Assembly (NCBI GenBank): GCA_004293265.1
Contig: RDXZ01000019.1
Location: 1-47,146 of the forward strand
Length of the DNA stretch: 47,146 nucleotides
Origin: Bacteroidota bacterium
Lineage (GTDB): Bacteria; Bacteroidota; Bacteroidia; Cytophagales; Microscillaceae
Direction of reading: 5' to 3'
A model generated the notes under the pieces. The model was not told the origin of the DNA, made no database searches, and saw only the letters and a program-made list of their open reading frames with translations. Positions 33,755-41,994 of this stretch are shown piece after piece. The position numbers and the translations under genes are program-made. The first letter of the stretch is position 1; every line of letters starts with the position of its first letter.

Positions 33755-34471
33755 ATGAAAATTATACCTGCTATAGACCTTATCAATGGACAATGCGTCC
33801 GATTGACAGAGGGAAATTATGATACAAAAAAAATATACGCAGAAAATCCAGTAGAAATTGCTCAGTTTTTTGAAGAAAAAGGAGGAAAATATTTACACTT
33901 AGTTGATTTGGACGGAGCAAAAAAAGGCGAAGTTATCAATTGGAATATTTTAGAAAGTATTACTAAAAAAACAAATTTAAAAGTTGATTTTAGTGGAGGA
34001 ATTAAAAATAAAAATAGCGTTCAAAAAGCATTTGATTTGGGGGCAAATCAAGTGATAGTAGGAAGTATTGCACTCAAAAATCCAGCATTGGTCAAAGATT
34101 GGTTACAAGAATTTGGGAACGAAAAAATTGTTTTAAGTGCTGATGTCAGACAAGAAAAAATTGCGGTCAATGGTTGGCAAACGATTAGTGAGATGAATAT
34201 TTATGATTTTTTAACTGATTTTTTAGAAGCAGGATTAAAATATGTAGTTTGCACAGATATTGAAAAAGATGGAAAATTAGCAGGCGTTTCTTTGGAATTA
34301 TACCAAAAAATAATACAAAAATTTCCTACTATTGAGCTCATTGCCAGTGGAGGCGTGCATGATATCGAAGATATTATCTCACTCCAAAATAATCAATTAT
34401 CAGCAGTGATTATTGGAAAAGCTTTATACGAAGAAAAAATTTCTTGGGAAGATTTAGCAAATTTTTTATAA
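33755..34471 (+). CDS. hisA: Phosphoribosylformimino-5-aminoimidazole carboxamide ribotide isomerase
   Basis: A 238-residue (beta-alpha)8 barrel catalysing the Amadori rearrangement of ProFAR to PRFAR in histidine synthesis. MKIIPAIDL gives catalytic Asp8 and L-S-A-D130-V-R the second catalytic Asp; phosphate sites are F-S-G-G-I and A-S-G-G-V, and V-V-C-T-D-I-E-K-D-G-K-L is typical. It is HisA, not HisF, because the N-terminal motif is IPAIDL.NG.CVRL. It stands alone: no other his gene lies within the window. No distinct promoter stands out between the terminator and the ATG. Confidence 0.96.
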   Translation: MKIIPAIDLINGQCVRLTEGNYDTKKIYAENPVEIAQFFEEKGGKYLHLVDLDGAKKGEVINWNILESITKKTNLKVDFSGGIKNKNSVQKAFDLGANQVIVGSIALKNPALVKDWLQEFGNEKIVLSADVRQEKIAVNGWQTISEMNIYDFLTDFLEAGLKYVVCTDIEKDGKLAGVSLELYQKIIQKFPTIELIASGGVHDIEDIISLQNNQLSAVIIGKALYEEKISWEDLANFL

Positions 34472-34486
34472 TTTTATGGTAAAAAA

Positions 34487-34518
34487 TTTGTTTTTTTCAA
34501 AAAAAAACATTATTTTTG
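34487..34518 (+). promoter_or_regulatory. Bacteroidota promoter for the AAA ATPase gene
   Basis: TTTG (34487-34490), 20-nt spacer, TATTTTTG (34511-34518). The last three bases are an in-frame TTG; the real start is therefore the ATG at 34564. Confidence 0.75.
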
Positions 34519-34563
34519 CTACTCAAAACATCAATTTTTACGTCCAAAATACCCACTTTTCAA

Positions 34564-35901
34564 ATGAAAATAAACCATCTTCATTTACACAATTTTCGTG
34601 CTTATAAAGAATTATCTATTGATTTTCACCCCAATTTTAATATCATTATTGGTGGAAATGGCGTAGGAAAGACCGCTATTTTAGAAGCTTTGACGATTTC
34701 TATTGGCTCTTTTTTCTTGGGAATTGATTACGCTGAAAACAGAAGTATTCAAAACGAGGACATCAGAATTGTTACACAAGATTTTGATATTAACCAAAAA
34801 TTTCCCGTCAGAATCGATACAACTGGCGAAGTGAATGGCGAAACTATTGAATGGACAAGAGAATTAACAGGGGCAAAAACAAAAACTACTCACGTAAACG
34901 CAAAAAATATCAAAGAAATTGCAAAAAAAATGCAAGATGATATTAGAGATGGAAAACCAAATATTCATTTGCCCGTTTTGGTGTATTACTCAACAGAAAG
35001 ACTTTGGAAAGAACGTGCTGATACAAATCCGCTACAAAATATGCGCCTCCATGACGGATATTATAATGGATTGAAAGCCACTTCAAATAATAAATTTTTT
35101 GTAAAATGGTTTGAAAAAGAAGAAATGGTATTGTTACAACAAAGAAAAGAAACATTTGGCTTGACTGTGGTTAGAAAAGCAGTCGTGGAATGTATTGAAA
35201 ATTGTAAAAATATTTATTTTGATTTTAATAGAAAAGAATTAGTATTGGAGTTTTTGGACAAACATCACCCCGAACAAACAAAACGAATGCCATTCAAATA
35301 CCTAAGTGATGGCGTAAGAAATATGTTGGCGATGATTGCAGATATTGCGTTTAGATGTGCCGTTTTAAATCCTCATTTTCAAACCGAAGCGGCACGAAGA
35401 ACAGAGGGAATTGTTTTGATTGATGAATTAGATTTGCATTTGCACCCTGCTTGGCAACGACAAGTCGTAAAAAATTTGAAAGATACTTTTCCAAATATTC
35501 AATTTATAGTTACTACTCATTCGCCTTTGATTTTGAGTGCTTCTCAAGATAAGGTAATTACTATCAATGAAGACGAAAATGGAGAAGCAAAAGCCTATTA
35601 TCGCCAACATACTTACGGAAGAACTGCTACTGATGTGTTGAAAAATATAATGAGTACGCCTGAAAGAATCAATGAAGTACAAGAATTATTAGATGAATAT
35701 TTTGAATTGATTGAAAGCGGTGAAGGAAATACAGAAAACGCCAAAGAAATCGGAACAAAATTAAAACAATATTTGGGACAAGACGACACCGAATTGATGC
35801 GTGCTGAAATGTTATTAAGTTTTCAAGAAATAGAAGATGAAGATGAAGAACAAGACGAAAATTCAGCAGATAATCAAGAAGATGAATTTCCAAGTTTGTA
35901 A
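34564..35901 (+). CDS. AAA family ATPase (COG3950/PtuA-like, SMC/RecF fold), orphan
   Basis: A 445-residue ABC/SMC-type ATPase. Residues 1-12 (MKINHLHLHNFRAY) are the usual RecF-like opening, G30-GNGVGKT37 is Walker A, Q-N-E-D-I-R near 64 is in the Q-loop region, L247-S-D-G250 is the ABC signature, IVLID287E288LDLHLHP is Walker B, and T-T-H-S-P is the switch His. The part L-V-Y-Y-S-T-E-R-L-W and the F-F-V-K-W-F-E segment resemble the ATPases of Septu/retron defence systems (PtuA) and relatives annotated as predicted ATP-binding proteins. The C-terminal 30 residues are very acidic. No HNH partner (PtuB), TOPRIM domain or reverse transcriptase is adjacent, so a defence role is only a possibility. 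Confidence 0.88.
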   Translation: MKINHLHLHNFRAYKELSIDFHPNFNIIIGGNGVGKTAILEALTISIGSFFLGIDYAENRSIQNEDIRIVTQDFDINQKFPVRIDTTGEVNGETIEWTRELTGAKTKTTHVNAKNIKEIAKKMQDDIRDGKPNIHLPVLVYYSTERLWKERADTNPLQNMRLHDGYYNGLKATSNNKFFVKWFEKEEMVLLQQRKETFGLTVVRKAVVECIENCKNIYFDFNRKELVLEFLDKHHPEQTKRMPFKYLSDGVRNMLAMIADIAFRCAVLNPHFQTEAARRTEGIVLIDELDLHLHPAWQRQVVKNLKDTFPNIQFIVTTHSPLILSASQDKVITINEDENGEAKAYYRQHTYGRTATDVLKNIMSTPERINEVQELLDEYFELIESGEGNTENAKEIGTKLKQYLGQDDTELMRAEMLLSFQEIEDEDEEQDENSADNQEDEFPSL

Positions 35902-36014
35902 AAATTAGTGTCTTTTTTTTATTTTTATTCTTTGTAATCGTAAACTCAGTACATTTTATTAGTCATTTTTGTTTTTCAAAACAATTTATACAAGACAAGC
36001 CATTCATTTATTTT

Positions 36015-36080
36015 CTGGTAACTATTTAGGTATTCAATAAAACAATCAATTTGATTGAATATTTACTAAATAGTTATCAG
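36015..36080. repeat. Inverted repeat in the gap after the AAA ATPase gene
   Basis: CTGGTAACTATTTAG (36015-36029) and CTAAATAGTTATCAG (36066-36080) are inverted copies with one mismatch, and the inner TTCAAT/ATTGAA also pairs. The position 110 bp after the stop codon and the absence of a T run argue for a small repeat more than a terminator. The rest of 35902-36158 has no gene; in particular no HNH ORF. Confidence 0.6.
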
Positions 36081-36158
36081 AAATTTTACTTTTCAAACAA
36101 TATTTTGAATATTTATTGCACATAAAAAAATAAAATAAAAAATTTTTTGTCAATAATA

Positions 36159-36188
36159 TTGTAAAAAAAAGAAAAAATAGTATTTTTG
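36159..36188 (+). promoter_or_regulatory. Bacteroidota promoter for the TolB/BamA-like gene
   Basis: TTG (36159-36161), 19-nt spacer, TATTTTTG (36181-36188), 32 bp before the ATG. Confidence 0.7.
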
Positions 36189-36220
36189 CACAAACGTTAT
36201 TTTTTTATAAATATATCTGT

Positions 36221-39200
36221 ATGAATTTAAAGCTTTTTTTAGTAGCATTTTTAATATTTTTTTGTGAATTATCAACAATATCAGCCCAAAACACATTGGA
36301 AAGATTTGGAAAAAATAGAATTCAATACAAAAAATTTGAATGGAAATATATAAGTACCCCCAATTTTGAAATTTATTTTTATGATTCAGGCGTAAGACTC
36401 TCACAATTTGCGGCTCGATTGTTAGAAAACGATTTTGTAGAAATTACAGATATGTTGGGCTTTCAACCTACCAAACGCACACGTATTTTTTTATATAATT
36501 CAATTGCAGATTTACAACAAAGCAATATGGGCGTGCATGATGATGGCTTGGTCGTAGGAGGTTTGACCGATTTTTTTAAGGCACAAGTAGAAGTGGCTTT
36601 TGTGGGCAGTGAAACTGAATTTAAAAAAGAATTACGTCGAAGATTGGCTTTTATGTTGGTGCGTGAAATGATGTTTGGGGCAAATCTCAAAGATATGATT
36701 CAGAGCTCTTATTTAGGAAAATACAATGAATGGTTTTTATTTGGCATAGCAGATTATGTGGCAGAGGGCTGGTCAGCAGAGATGGACGATTATATACGTG
36801 ATATGGTAAGGAAAAAACGTTGGAGAAAACCACATCTGGCAACAGGAAAAGAAGCCATTATTTTAGGTCATTCTATTTGGAATTTTATTGCTGAAAAACA
36901 TGGAAAAAATAATATTTCAAGTATTTTAAACGCCGCCCGTATCACACGCAACGAACGCACAGGCATAGGCTACGCATTAGGCGTTGATTATTTAGATTTT
37001 ATTGACGATTGGGAAAATTTTTATACTGCTCCTGCCAAAGAAACCTTAAAAAATTTGGTTGATGCACCTTCTACTATGAAATTAGCAGGAAAAAACAGAC
37101 GCGGAAAAGTATATAACCAACTTTTATTAAATCCAGAGGGAACAAAAGTAGCTTATTCTGAAAGTAAAAATGGAAAATACAAAGTATTTGTTCAAAAAGT
37201 AGGTTCAAAAAAAAGAAAAGTTATTTTTAAAGGCGGTTACGATGCAGTCAATCAAAGAGTTGATGAGGATATTCCTTTGATTTCTTGGCGAAACAATACA
37301 GATTTAGGGATTATTTACCAAAAAAAATCAAAACTAACTCTTTCTGTTTATAATACCAATCCAAAAAATTATATTATTTTTAATAAATACAAAAGAAATT
37401 ATAAAAGACAATTTGAAAATTTTAGTCATATCAGAGGTTTTGATTTTTCTGATGATGGTGAAAATATTGTTTTTAGTGCCGATAAAACAGATGATTTAGA
37501 AAGTAGAATGGGACAAAATGATTTATTTATTTTTCAAATCAAAGAAAATAATCTAAAACCTATCACCAACGATTATTTTGATGATTTACACCCCGTTTTT
37601 TTACCTAATTCTAATTCATCGATTGCATTTAGTTCAAATCGTTTAGAGGATAGTTTGAAAACCGTAACCAGAGTTACACAAGGCAATTTTAATACAGAAT
37701 TAAGCAATTTTAATATATTTGTTTATCGTCCAAAACAATCAAAAACTTCTCTGCAACGCATTACTAATACCTTAGGAATCAATACAAATCCTAAATTTTT
37801 GGATAATAAAAATTTAGTCTATTTGAGTGAAGCCACAGGAATTTATCAACTCAAAAAATATAATTTAGACGATAAAAAAGATGTTCAAATCACAAACTAC
37901 ACCCAAAGCATCAGAACTTTTGATGTATCTCCCAAAGACAATGGTTTTGTGTATTTGAGTTTGAATAAAAGACGTTTGTATCCAAATTATGTTCAAAATT
38001 TTGATTTTAAAACCGAAATTACTGAACTTTCAAATACAGAAAGGTCGTTTCTACGCAAACAACGTAACCGCACTACAAACGTAGAGGAAGTGGTTGTGCC
38101 TAAAAAAACGATTGATACATTGGTTAAAAAAGAGGAACTTCCTGTGGTTTCGTTGTATGAAAAAGATGAAATTGACACAGATAATTATCCTTTTGATGAG
38201 AATATTATTAAAAAAGAACAAGATAATATTGAAAAAAAACAAACTGATTTATTAGAAATTGCCAAAAAAGCTAACCAAAATACCGAAATTAAAATCAAAG
38301 GCACTTTTGGTTATACGCCCAAAGCAAGATTTGAAAATGTTTTGACAACTTTATTAATTGACCCCATTCGAAATGCAGGAATGCAAATCAATATGAGTAC
38401 AGCAGATTTGTTAGAAAATCATAAAATCAAAGGTGGATTTGTTTATTATTTGGATCTTAGAAGCAGTGATTTTTTTGGAGAATATCAATATTTAGCCAAA
38501 AGATATGATGTAGGAATGAGATTTGATAGAAAAACAATTGGCATCAGCCAAAATGATCCACTGATTTCACAAAGATATACTTTAAATCGTATTCAAACTA
38601 CTTTTTCTTATCCAATTACAAATTTATTGCGTGCAAGTGTGCATCCGTTTTATACCAATACCACAACCACAAGTTTAGATAATCCTTTTGCTTTTCAAAA
38701 TAAAGCACATTACGCAGGAATACGTGCCGAGTTGGTATATGATAAATCTATTATCACAGGACAAAATATGTTGTATGGCACAAGAGCAAAAATTACATTC
38801 GAAAACTATCAAGGAATTGCTGTCAATGAAGGGCTATCACGCCAAAATGTAAAACCAAAAGACCTTAACTTTTTCAAATTAACCGCAGATTTACGTCATT
38901 ATTTTCGTATTCACCGAGATATTATTTTCGCTGTTAGAGGAACTTTTGGACGTTTTGGAGGCAATAGTCCTAAAAATTTCTTATTAGGTGGTATGGATAA
39001 TTGGGTTTTCAATCAAAAAGATGCAGGCAGAGCAGCCGACCCTCTCCAAGTTGCCGCTAATTTGGATAATAGCGATTTGTTGTTTGTAGAATTTGTTACC
39101 AATATGCGTGGCTATAATTATAATAAAATGTCAGGCGAAAATGTAATATTAGGAAATTTCGAATTGCGTTTGCCTATTTTCAAATATATTTTTGGCAATA

Positions 39201-39505
39201 GAATCAGAAGTAGTTTTTTTAATAATTTACAATTGGTTGGTTTTTATGATATTGGAACGGCTTGGACAGGTATAAGTCCTTTTGAAAAACAAAATAGCAT
39301 CAACACAAGAATAGTTGGTACAAATCAGTCTGTTTTTACGGCACTTGTCAATGATTTTAAAAATCCTTGGCTACAAGGATATGGAGCAGGTTTGAGAACA
39401 ATTATTTTTGGGTATTATGCCAAATTTGACGTAGGAATGCCCGTAGAAGATTTTATTGTAGGACCAGAGCCTAAATATTATTTGACAATTGGATATGATT
39501 TTTAA
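36221..39505 (+). CDS. Outer-membrane fusion: degenerate peptidase-MA-like, TolB-type propeller and BamA-type barrel
   Basis: A 1094-residue exported protein. Residues 1-22 are a signal peptide ending I-S-A-Q. Residues about 40-290 look like a peptidase-MA-like domain (NFEIYFY, ARLLENDF, W-F-L-F-G-I-A-D-Y-V-A-E-G), but the zinc HExxH is replaced by F-M-L-V-R-E-M-M-F (144-152), so it should be inactive. Residues about 305-620 form a WD40/TolB-like propeller (G-F-D-F-S-D-D-G-E-N-I-V-F-S-A). A Lys/Asp-rich linker follows (about 640-700). From about 705 to the end is a surface-antigen (Omp85/BamA-type) barrel, ending in the outer-membrane signature Y-D-F. Annotators often call such proteins TolB. 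The role is probably envelope assembly or anchoring; the partner is unknown. Confidence 0.85.
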   Translation: MNLKLFLVAFLIFFCELSTISAQNTLERFGKNRIQYKKFEWKYISTPNFEIYFYDSGVRLSQFAARLLENDFVEITDMLGFQPTKRTRIFLYNSIADLQQSNMGVHDDGLVVGGLTDFFKAQVEVAFVGSETEFKKELRRRLAFMLVREMMFGANLKDMIQSSYLGKYNEWFLFGIADYVAEGWSAEMDDYIRDMVRKKRWRKPHLATGKEAIILGHSIWNFIAEKHGKNNISSILNAARITRNERTGIGYALGVDYLDFIDDWENFYTAPAKETLKNLVDAPSTMKLAGKNRRGKVYNQLLLNPEGTKVAYSESKNGKYKVFVQKVGSKKRKVIFKGGYDAVNQRVDEDIPLISWRNNTDLGIIYQKKSKLTLSVYNTNPKNYIIFNKYKRNYKRQFENFSHIRGFDFSDDGENIVFSADKTDDLESRMGQNDLFIFQIKENNLKPITNDYFDDLHPVFLPNSNSSIAFSSNRLEDSLKTVTRVTQGNFNTELSNFNIFVYRPKQSKTSLQRITNTLGINTNPKFLDNKNLVYLSEATGIYQLKKYNLDDKKDVQITNYTQSIRTFDVSPKDNGFVYLSLNKRRLYPNYVQNFDFKTEITELSNTERSFLRKQRNRTTNVEEVVVPKKTIDTLVKKEELPVVSLYEKDEIDTDNYPFDENIIKKEQDNIEKKQTDLLEIAKKANQNTEIKIKGTFGYTPKARFENVLTTLLIDPIRNAGMQINMSTADLLENHKIKGGFVYYLDLRSSDFFGEYQYLAKRYDVGMRFDRKTIGISQNDPLISQRYTLNRIQTTFSYPITNLLRASVHPFYTNTTTTSLDNPFAFQNKAHYAGIRAELVYDKSIITGQNMLYGTRAKITFENYQGIAVNEGLSRQNVKPKDLNFFKLTADLRHYFRIHRDIIFAVRGTFGRFGGNSPKNFLLGGMDNWVFNQKDAGRAADPLQVAANLDNSDLLFVEFVTNMRGYNYNKMSGENVILGNFELRLPIFKYIFGNRIRSSFFNNLQLVGFYDIGTAWTGISPFEKQNSINTRIVGTNQSVFTALVNDFKNPWLQGYGAGLRTIIFGYYAKFDVGMPVEDFIVGPEPKYYLTIGYDF

Positions 39506-39592
39506 TTGAATTATGTTTTCTCACTTTGAAAACTTTTTTGATGTAAAATAAGTTATTGTTTTTGATTTCAATAAGCAAAATATAAAAAAAAT

Positions 39593-39752
39593 GGTTCTAC
39601 TAAGATTTATATGATTTTTCTATTGAGAACTGTAGCACACACTTTTAGTGTGTGGACACTATTGAAAACTGTAGCACACACTTTTAGTGTGTGTCCACAC
39701 ACTAAAAGTGTGTGCTACAATTTTTATTTTCCGTATAAATTTTAGAAGAACC
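39593..39752. repeat. Palindromic MITE-like element, copy 4 (best preserved, with internal duplication)
   Basis: The ends GGTTCTACTAAGATTTATA (39593-39611) and its inverted partner (39734-39752, CTTCT variant) match at 18 of 21 bases counted over 21 bp. Inside, a 39-bp unit beginning TATTGAGAACTGTAGCACAC is repeated (39621-39659, 39660-39698), and 39670-39719 is a 24-bp perfect stem. It fills about half of the gap 39506-39836, which otherwise has no gene. Confidence 0.85.
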
Positions 39753-39836
39753 AAAAAAATTATACTTCCATCTTCTTTAAAAAGTAAGCGGAATTATAGT
39801 TAAACTTTGTTCGCGTATAAAAAAATAAATATAACA

Positions 39837-40625
39837 ATGTCAGAAATTACGTATAAAGTGCCTACAATGGCAGAATTGAATGGCAAAATACCTGAAATAT
39901 TATTTTGGGTGGGCTGTGCGGGAGCCTATGATAGCCGATACAAAAAAGTAACGGTAGCTTTTGTAAAAATCTTAAATCATTTGAATATTGATTTTGCAGT
40001 CTTAGGTCCCGAAGAAACTTGCACAGGCGACCCTGCCAAACGTGCAGGCGATGAAATGACTTTTCAGATGCAAGCCATTCAAAATATTGAAACATTAAAT
40101 ATGTACCAAGTCAAAAAAATAGTTACCGCTTGTCCGCATTGCTTCAATACTTTAAAAAATGAATATCCAAATTTGGGCGGAAATTATGAGGTCATTCATC
40201 ACTCTACTTATTTACAACAACTTATCAACGATGGAAAACTAAAAGTAGAAGGTGGAACTTTCAAAGGACAAAAAATTACTTATCACGATTCTTGTTATTT
40301 GGGGCGTGCCAACGACATATACGAAGCACCCCGAAAAGTATTAGAAGAATTAGACGCAGATTTGGTCGAAATGAAACGTTGTAAATCAAAAGGGCTGTGT
40401 TGTGGAGCAGGTGGATCGCAAATGTTCAAAGAACCAGAAGCAGGGAACAAAGAAGTCAATCACGAAAGAATCGAAGATGCTTTGCAAACAGATGCAAAAA
40501 TTATTGCGGTGGCTTGTCCTTTTTGTATGACAATGATGACTGACGGCACAAAAAAGAAAAATGTAGAAGAAACCGTAAAAGTCTATGACTTAGCAGAATT
40601 ATTACTACAAACAAATAAATGGTAA
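39837..40625 (+). CDS. CCG-motif (Fe-S)-binding protein (heterodisulfide reductase B / GlcF-like)
   Basis: 262 residues from the ATG at 39837; an in-frame TTG at 39807 is part of a promoter-like A-A-C-T-T-T-G and was not used. Two cysteine-rich CCG domains (PF02754) are visible: W-V-G-C-A-G, E-T-C-T-G-D-P-A and A-C-P-H-C-F-N-T-L in the first, and H-D-S-C-Y-L-G-R, G-L-C-C-G-A-G-G and A-C-P-F-C-M-T-M-M in the second. Such domains bind a non-cubane 4Fe-4S cluster in lactate, glycolate and heterodisulfide oxidoreductases. The usual N-terminal ferredoxin half is normally encoded just upstream; here a MITE copy and the TolB/BamA gene are found instead, so the partner must lie elsewhere. Confidence 0.92.
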   Translation: MSEITYKVPTMAELNGKIPEILFWVGCAGAYDSRYKKVTVAFVKILNHLNIDFAVLGPEETCTGDPAKRAGDEMTFQMQAIQNIETLNMYQVKKIVTACPHCFNTLKNEYPNLGGNYEVIHHSTYLQQLINDGKLKVEGGTFKGQKITYHDSCYLGRANDIYEAPRKVLEELDADLVEMKRCKSKGLCCGAGGSQMFKEPEAGNKEVNHERIEDALQTDAKIIAVACPFCMTMMTDGTKKKNVEETVKVYDLAELLLQTNKW

Positions 40626-40675
40626 AAATAACACATACTAATTTAAAATATTAATAAAAATTTACAACTAAAAAT

Positions 40676-41782
40676 ATGTCAGAAGAAGAAAAAACCAATG
40701 AACAAGGACAGGATTCCAAAATATTAAAAACACTTAGTCCAAGAAATATCATCATTCCAATTATGATTGGTTTGGGTTTAGCGGCTTATTGGTTATATAT
40801 AGATTTAAGTAATCCTGATTTTATCAAAAACTTTAAGAATCCAAATTATTTTTGGTTAGCAATGGCATTTGTTGCTTTGCTTATCCGAGATGGATTTTAT
40901 ATTTATCGCATTCGTGAACTTTCTCGCAAGGCTTTGAGCTGGTTAGGAAGTTTTTATACCATTATTTTATGGGAATTTTCATCAGCCATTAGTCCTTCGG
41001 CAGTAGGCGGAACGGCGGTGGCGGCTTTTTTATTGCTCAAAGAAGGCATTAGTTTTGGAAAATCATTGGCTTATGTATTGGTTTCTGCCATTATGGACAA
41101 TATGTTTTTCATTACAATAGGTGCTATTGTATTGATTTTAGATGCCAATAATTTTTATCCAAATGGTATTTTTTATTTAGAAGGAGTTGATGCAAACGTT
41201 ATTTCTTTATTAAAAACTACATTCTATACAAGTTATTCAGTGATTGCTGTTTATACTTTGTTGATGTTTTATGGTTTATTTTACAAGCCAACGGCGATTA
41301 AATGGTTGTTTGTAAAAATAACTTCCATAGGTTTTTTAAAACGCTTTCAAAAAGGTGCTGAACATCAAGGCGATGAATTGGTGGTCGCTTCAAAAGAATT
41401 AAAAGGCATAGAATTTACATATTGGGCAAAAGCAATTTTATCAACAGCACTGGTTTGGACGGCTCGTTATGCCATTGTCAATTGCTTATTGGCGGCATTT
41501 GTACCAACACTTGGTTTGGCAGAACATGGGATTATTTTTTCTCGCCACGTGATTTTGTGGGTAGTTTTGATTATTGCTATTACGCCGGGTGGCTCTGGAA
41601 TTGCAGAGGTTGCATTCAAAGGTTTTTATACCCCTTTTGCGTTAGCAATGACAGGTTTTATAGCCATTATTTGGAGAATGATTACCTATTATCCATATTT
41701 GATTGCAGGAGTAATATTTTTACCTCGTTGGTTGAGAAGGGTTTTTGTAGAAATTCCTACATCACATCAACCCAAAAAATAA
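40676..41782 (+). CDS. Flippase-like / lysylphosphatidylglycerol synthase transmembrane family protein
   Basis: A 368-residue polytopic inner-membrane protein of the UPF0104/LPG_synthase_TM family. About eight hydrophobic helices run from residue 26 to 355, after a short charged cytoplasmic N-terminus. Signature stretches are W-E-F-S-S-A-I-S-P-S-A-V-G-G-T-A-V-A and A-I-T-P-G-G-S-G-I-A-E. Members include MprF flippase domains and AglD-like proteins and are thought to move or hold lipid intermediates. No LPG-synthase catalytic domain is fused. It starts 50 bp after the Fe-S protein gene and may share its transcript. A perfect terminator follows. Confidence 0.9.
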   Translation: MSEEEKTNEQGQDSKILKTLSPRNIIIPIMIGLGLAAYWLYIDLSNPDFIKNFKNPNYFWLAMAFVALLIRDGFYIYRIRELSRKALSWLGSFYTIILWEFSSAISPSAVGGTAVAAFLLLKEGISFGKSLAYVLVSAIMDNMFFITIGAIVLILDANNFYPNGIFYLEGVDANVISLLKTTFYTSYSVIAVYTLLMFYGLFYKPTAIKWLFVKITSIGFLKRFQKGAEHQGDELVVASKELKGIEFTYWAKAILSTALVWTARYAIVNCLLAAFVPTLGLAEHGIIFSRHVILWVVLIIAITPGGSGIAEVAFKGFYTPFALAMTGFIAIIWRMITYYPYLIAGVIFLPRWLRRVFVEIPTSHQPKK

Positions 41783-41828
41783 TGATAGTATTTGATGTAG
41801 GGCGGCTTGTTCGCCTGCATATATAGAT

Positions 41829-41870
41829 AAATGGTCAAAAATTGCCTTTGGAGGCAATTTTTGACCATTT
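41829..41870. terminator. Perfect bidirectional terminator
   Basis: AAATGGTCAAAAATTGCC (41829-41846) and its exact complement (41853-41870) flank the loop TTTGGA, with T-rich flanks. It separates the convergent flippase-like and sdhC genes. A short GGGCGGC/CGCC palindrome lies just before, at about 41797-41819. Confidence 0.9.
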
Positions 41871-41994
41871 ATTTTATTTTAATAAGAGTAAATTACAATA
41901 TCCGTTCTCCTATTTTCTTTCTAAAAATTCGTTACTTTACTAAAATTTCAGAATACCAATAATTTTATAAACAATAAAGCATTTTTTTACCTTA

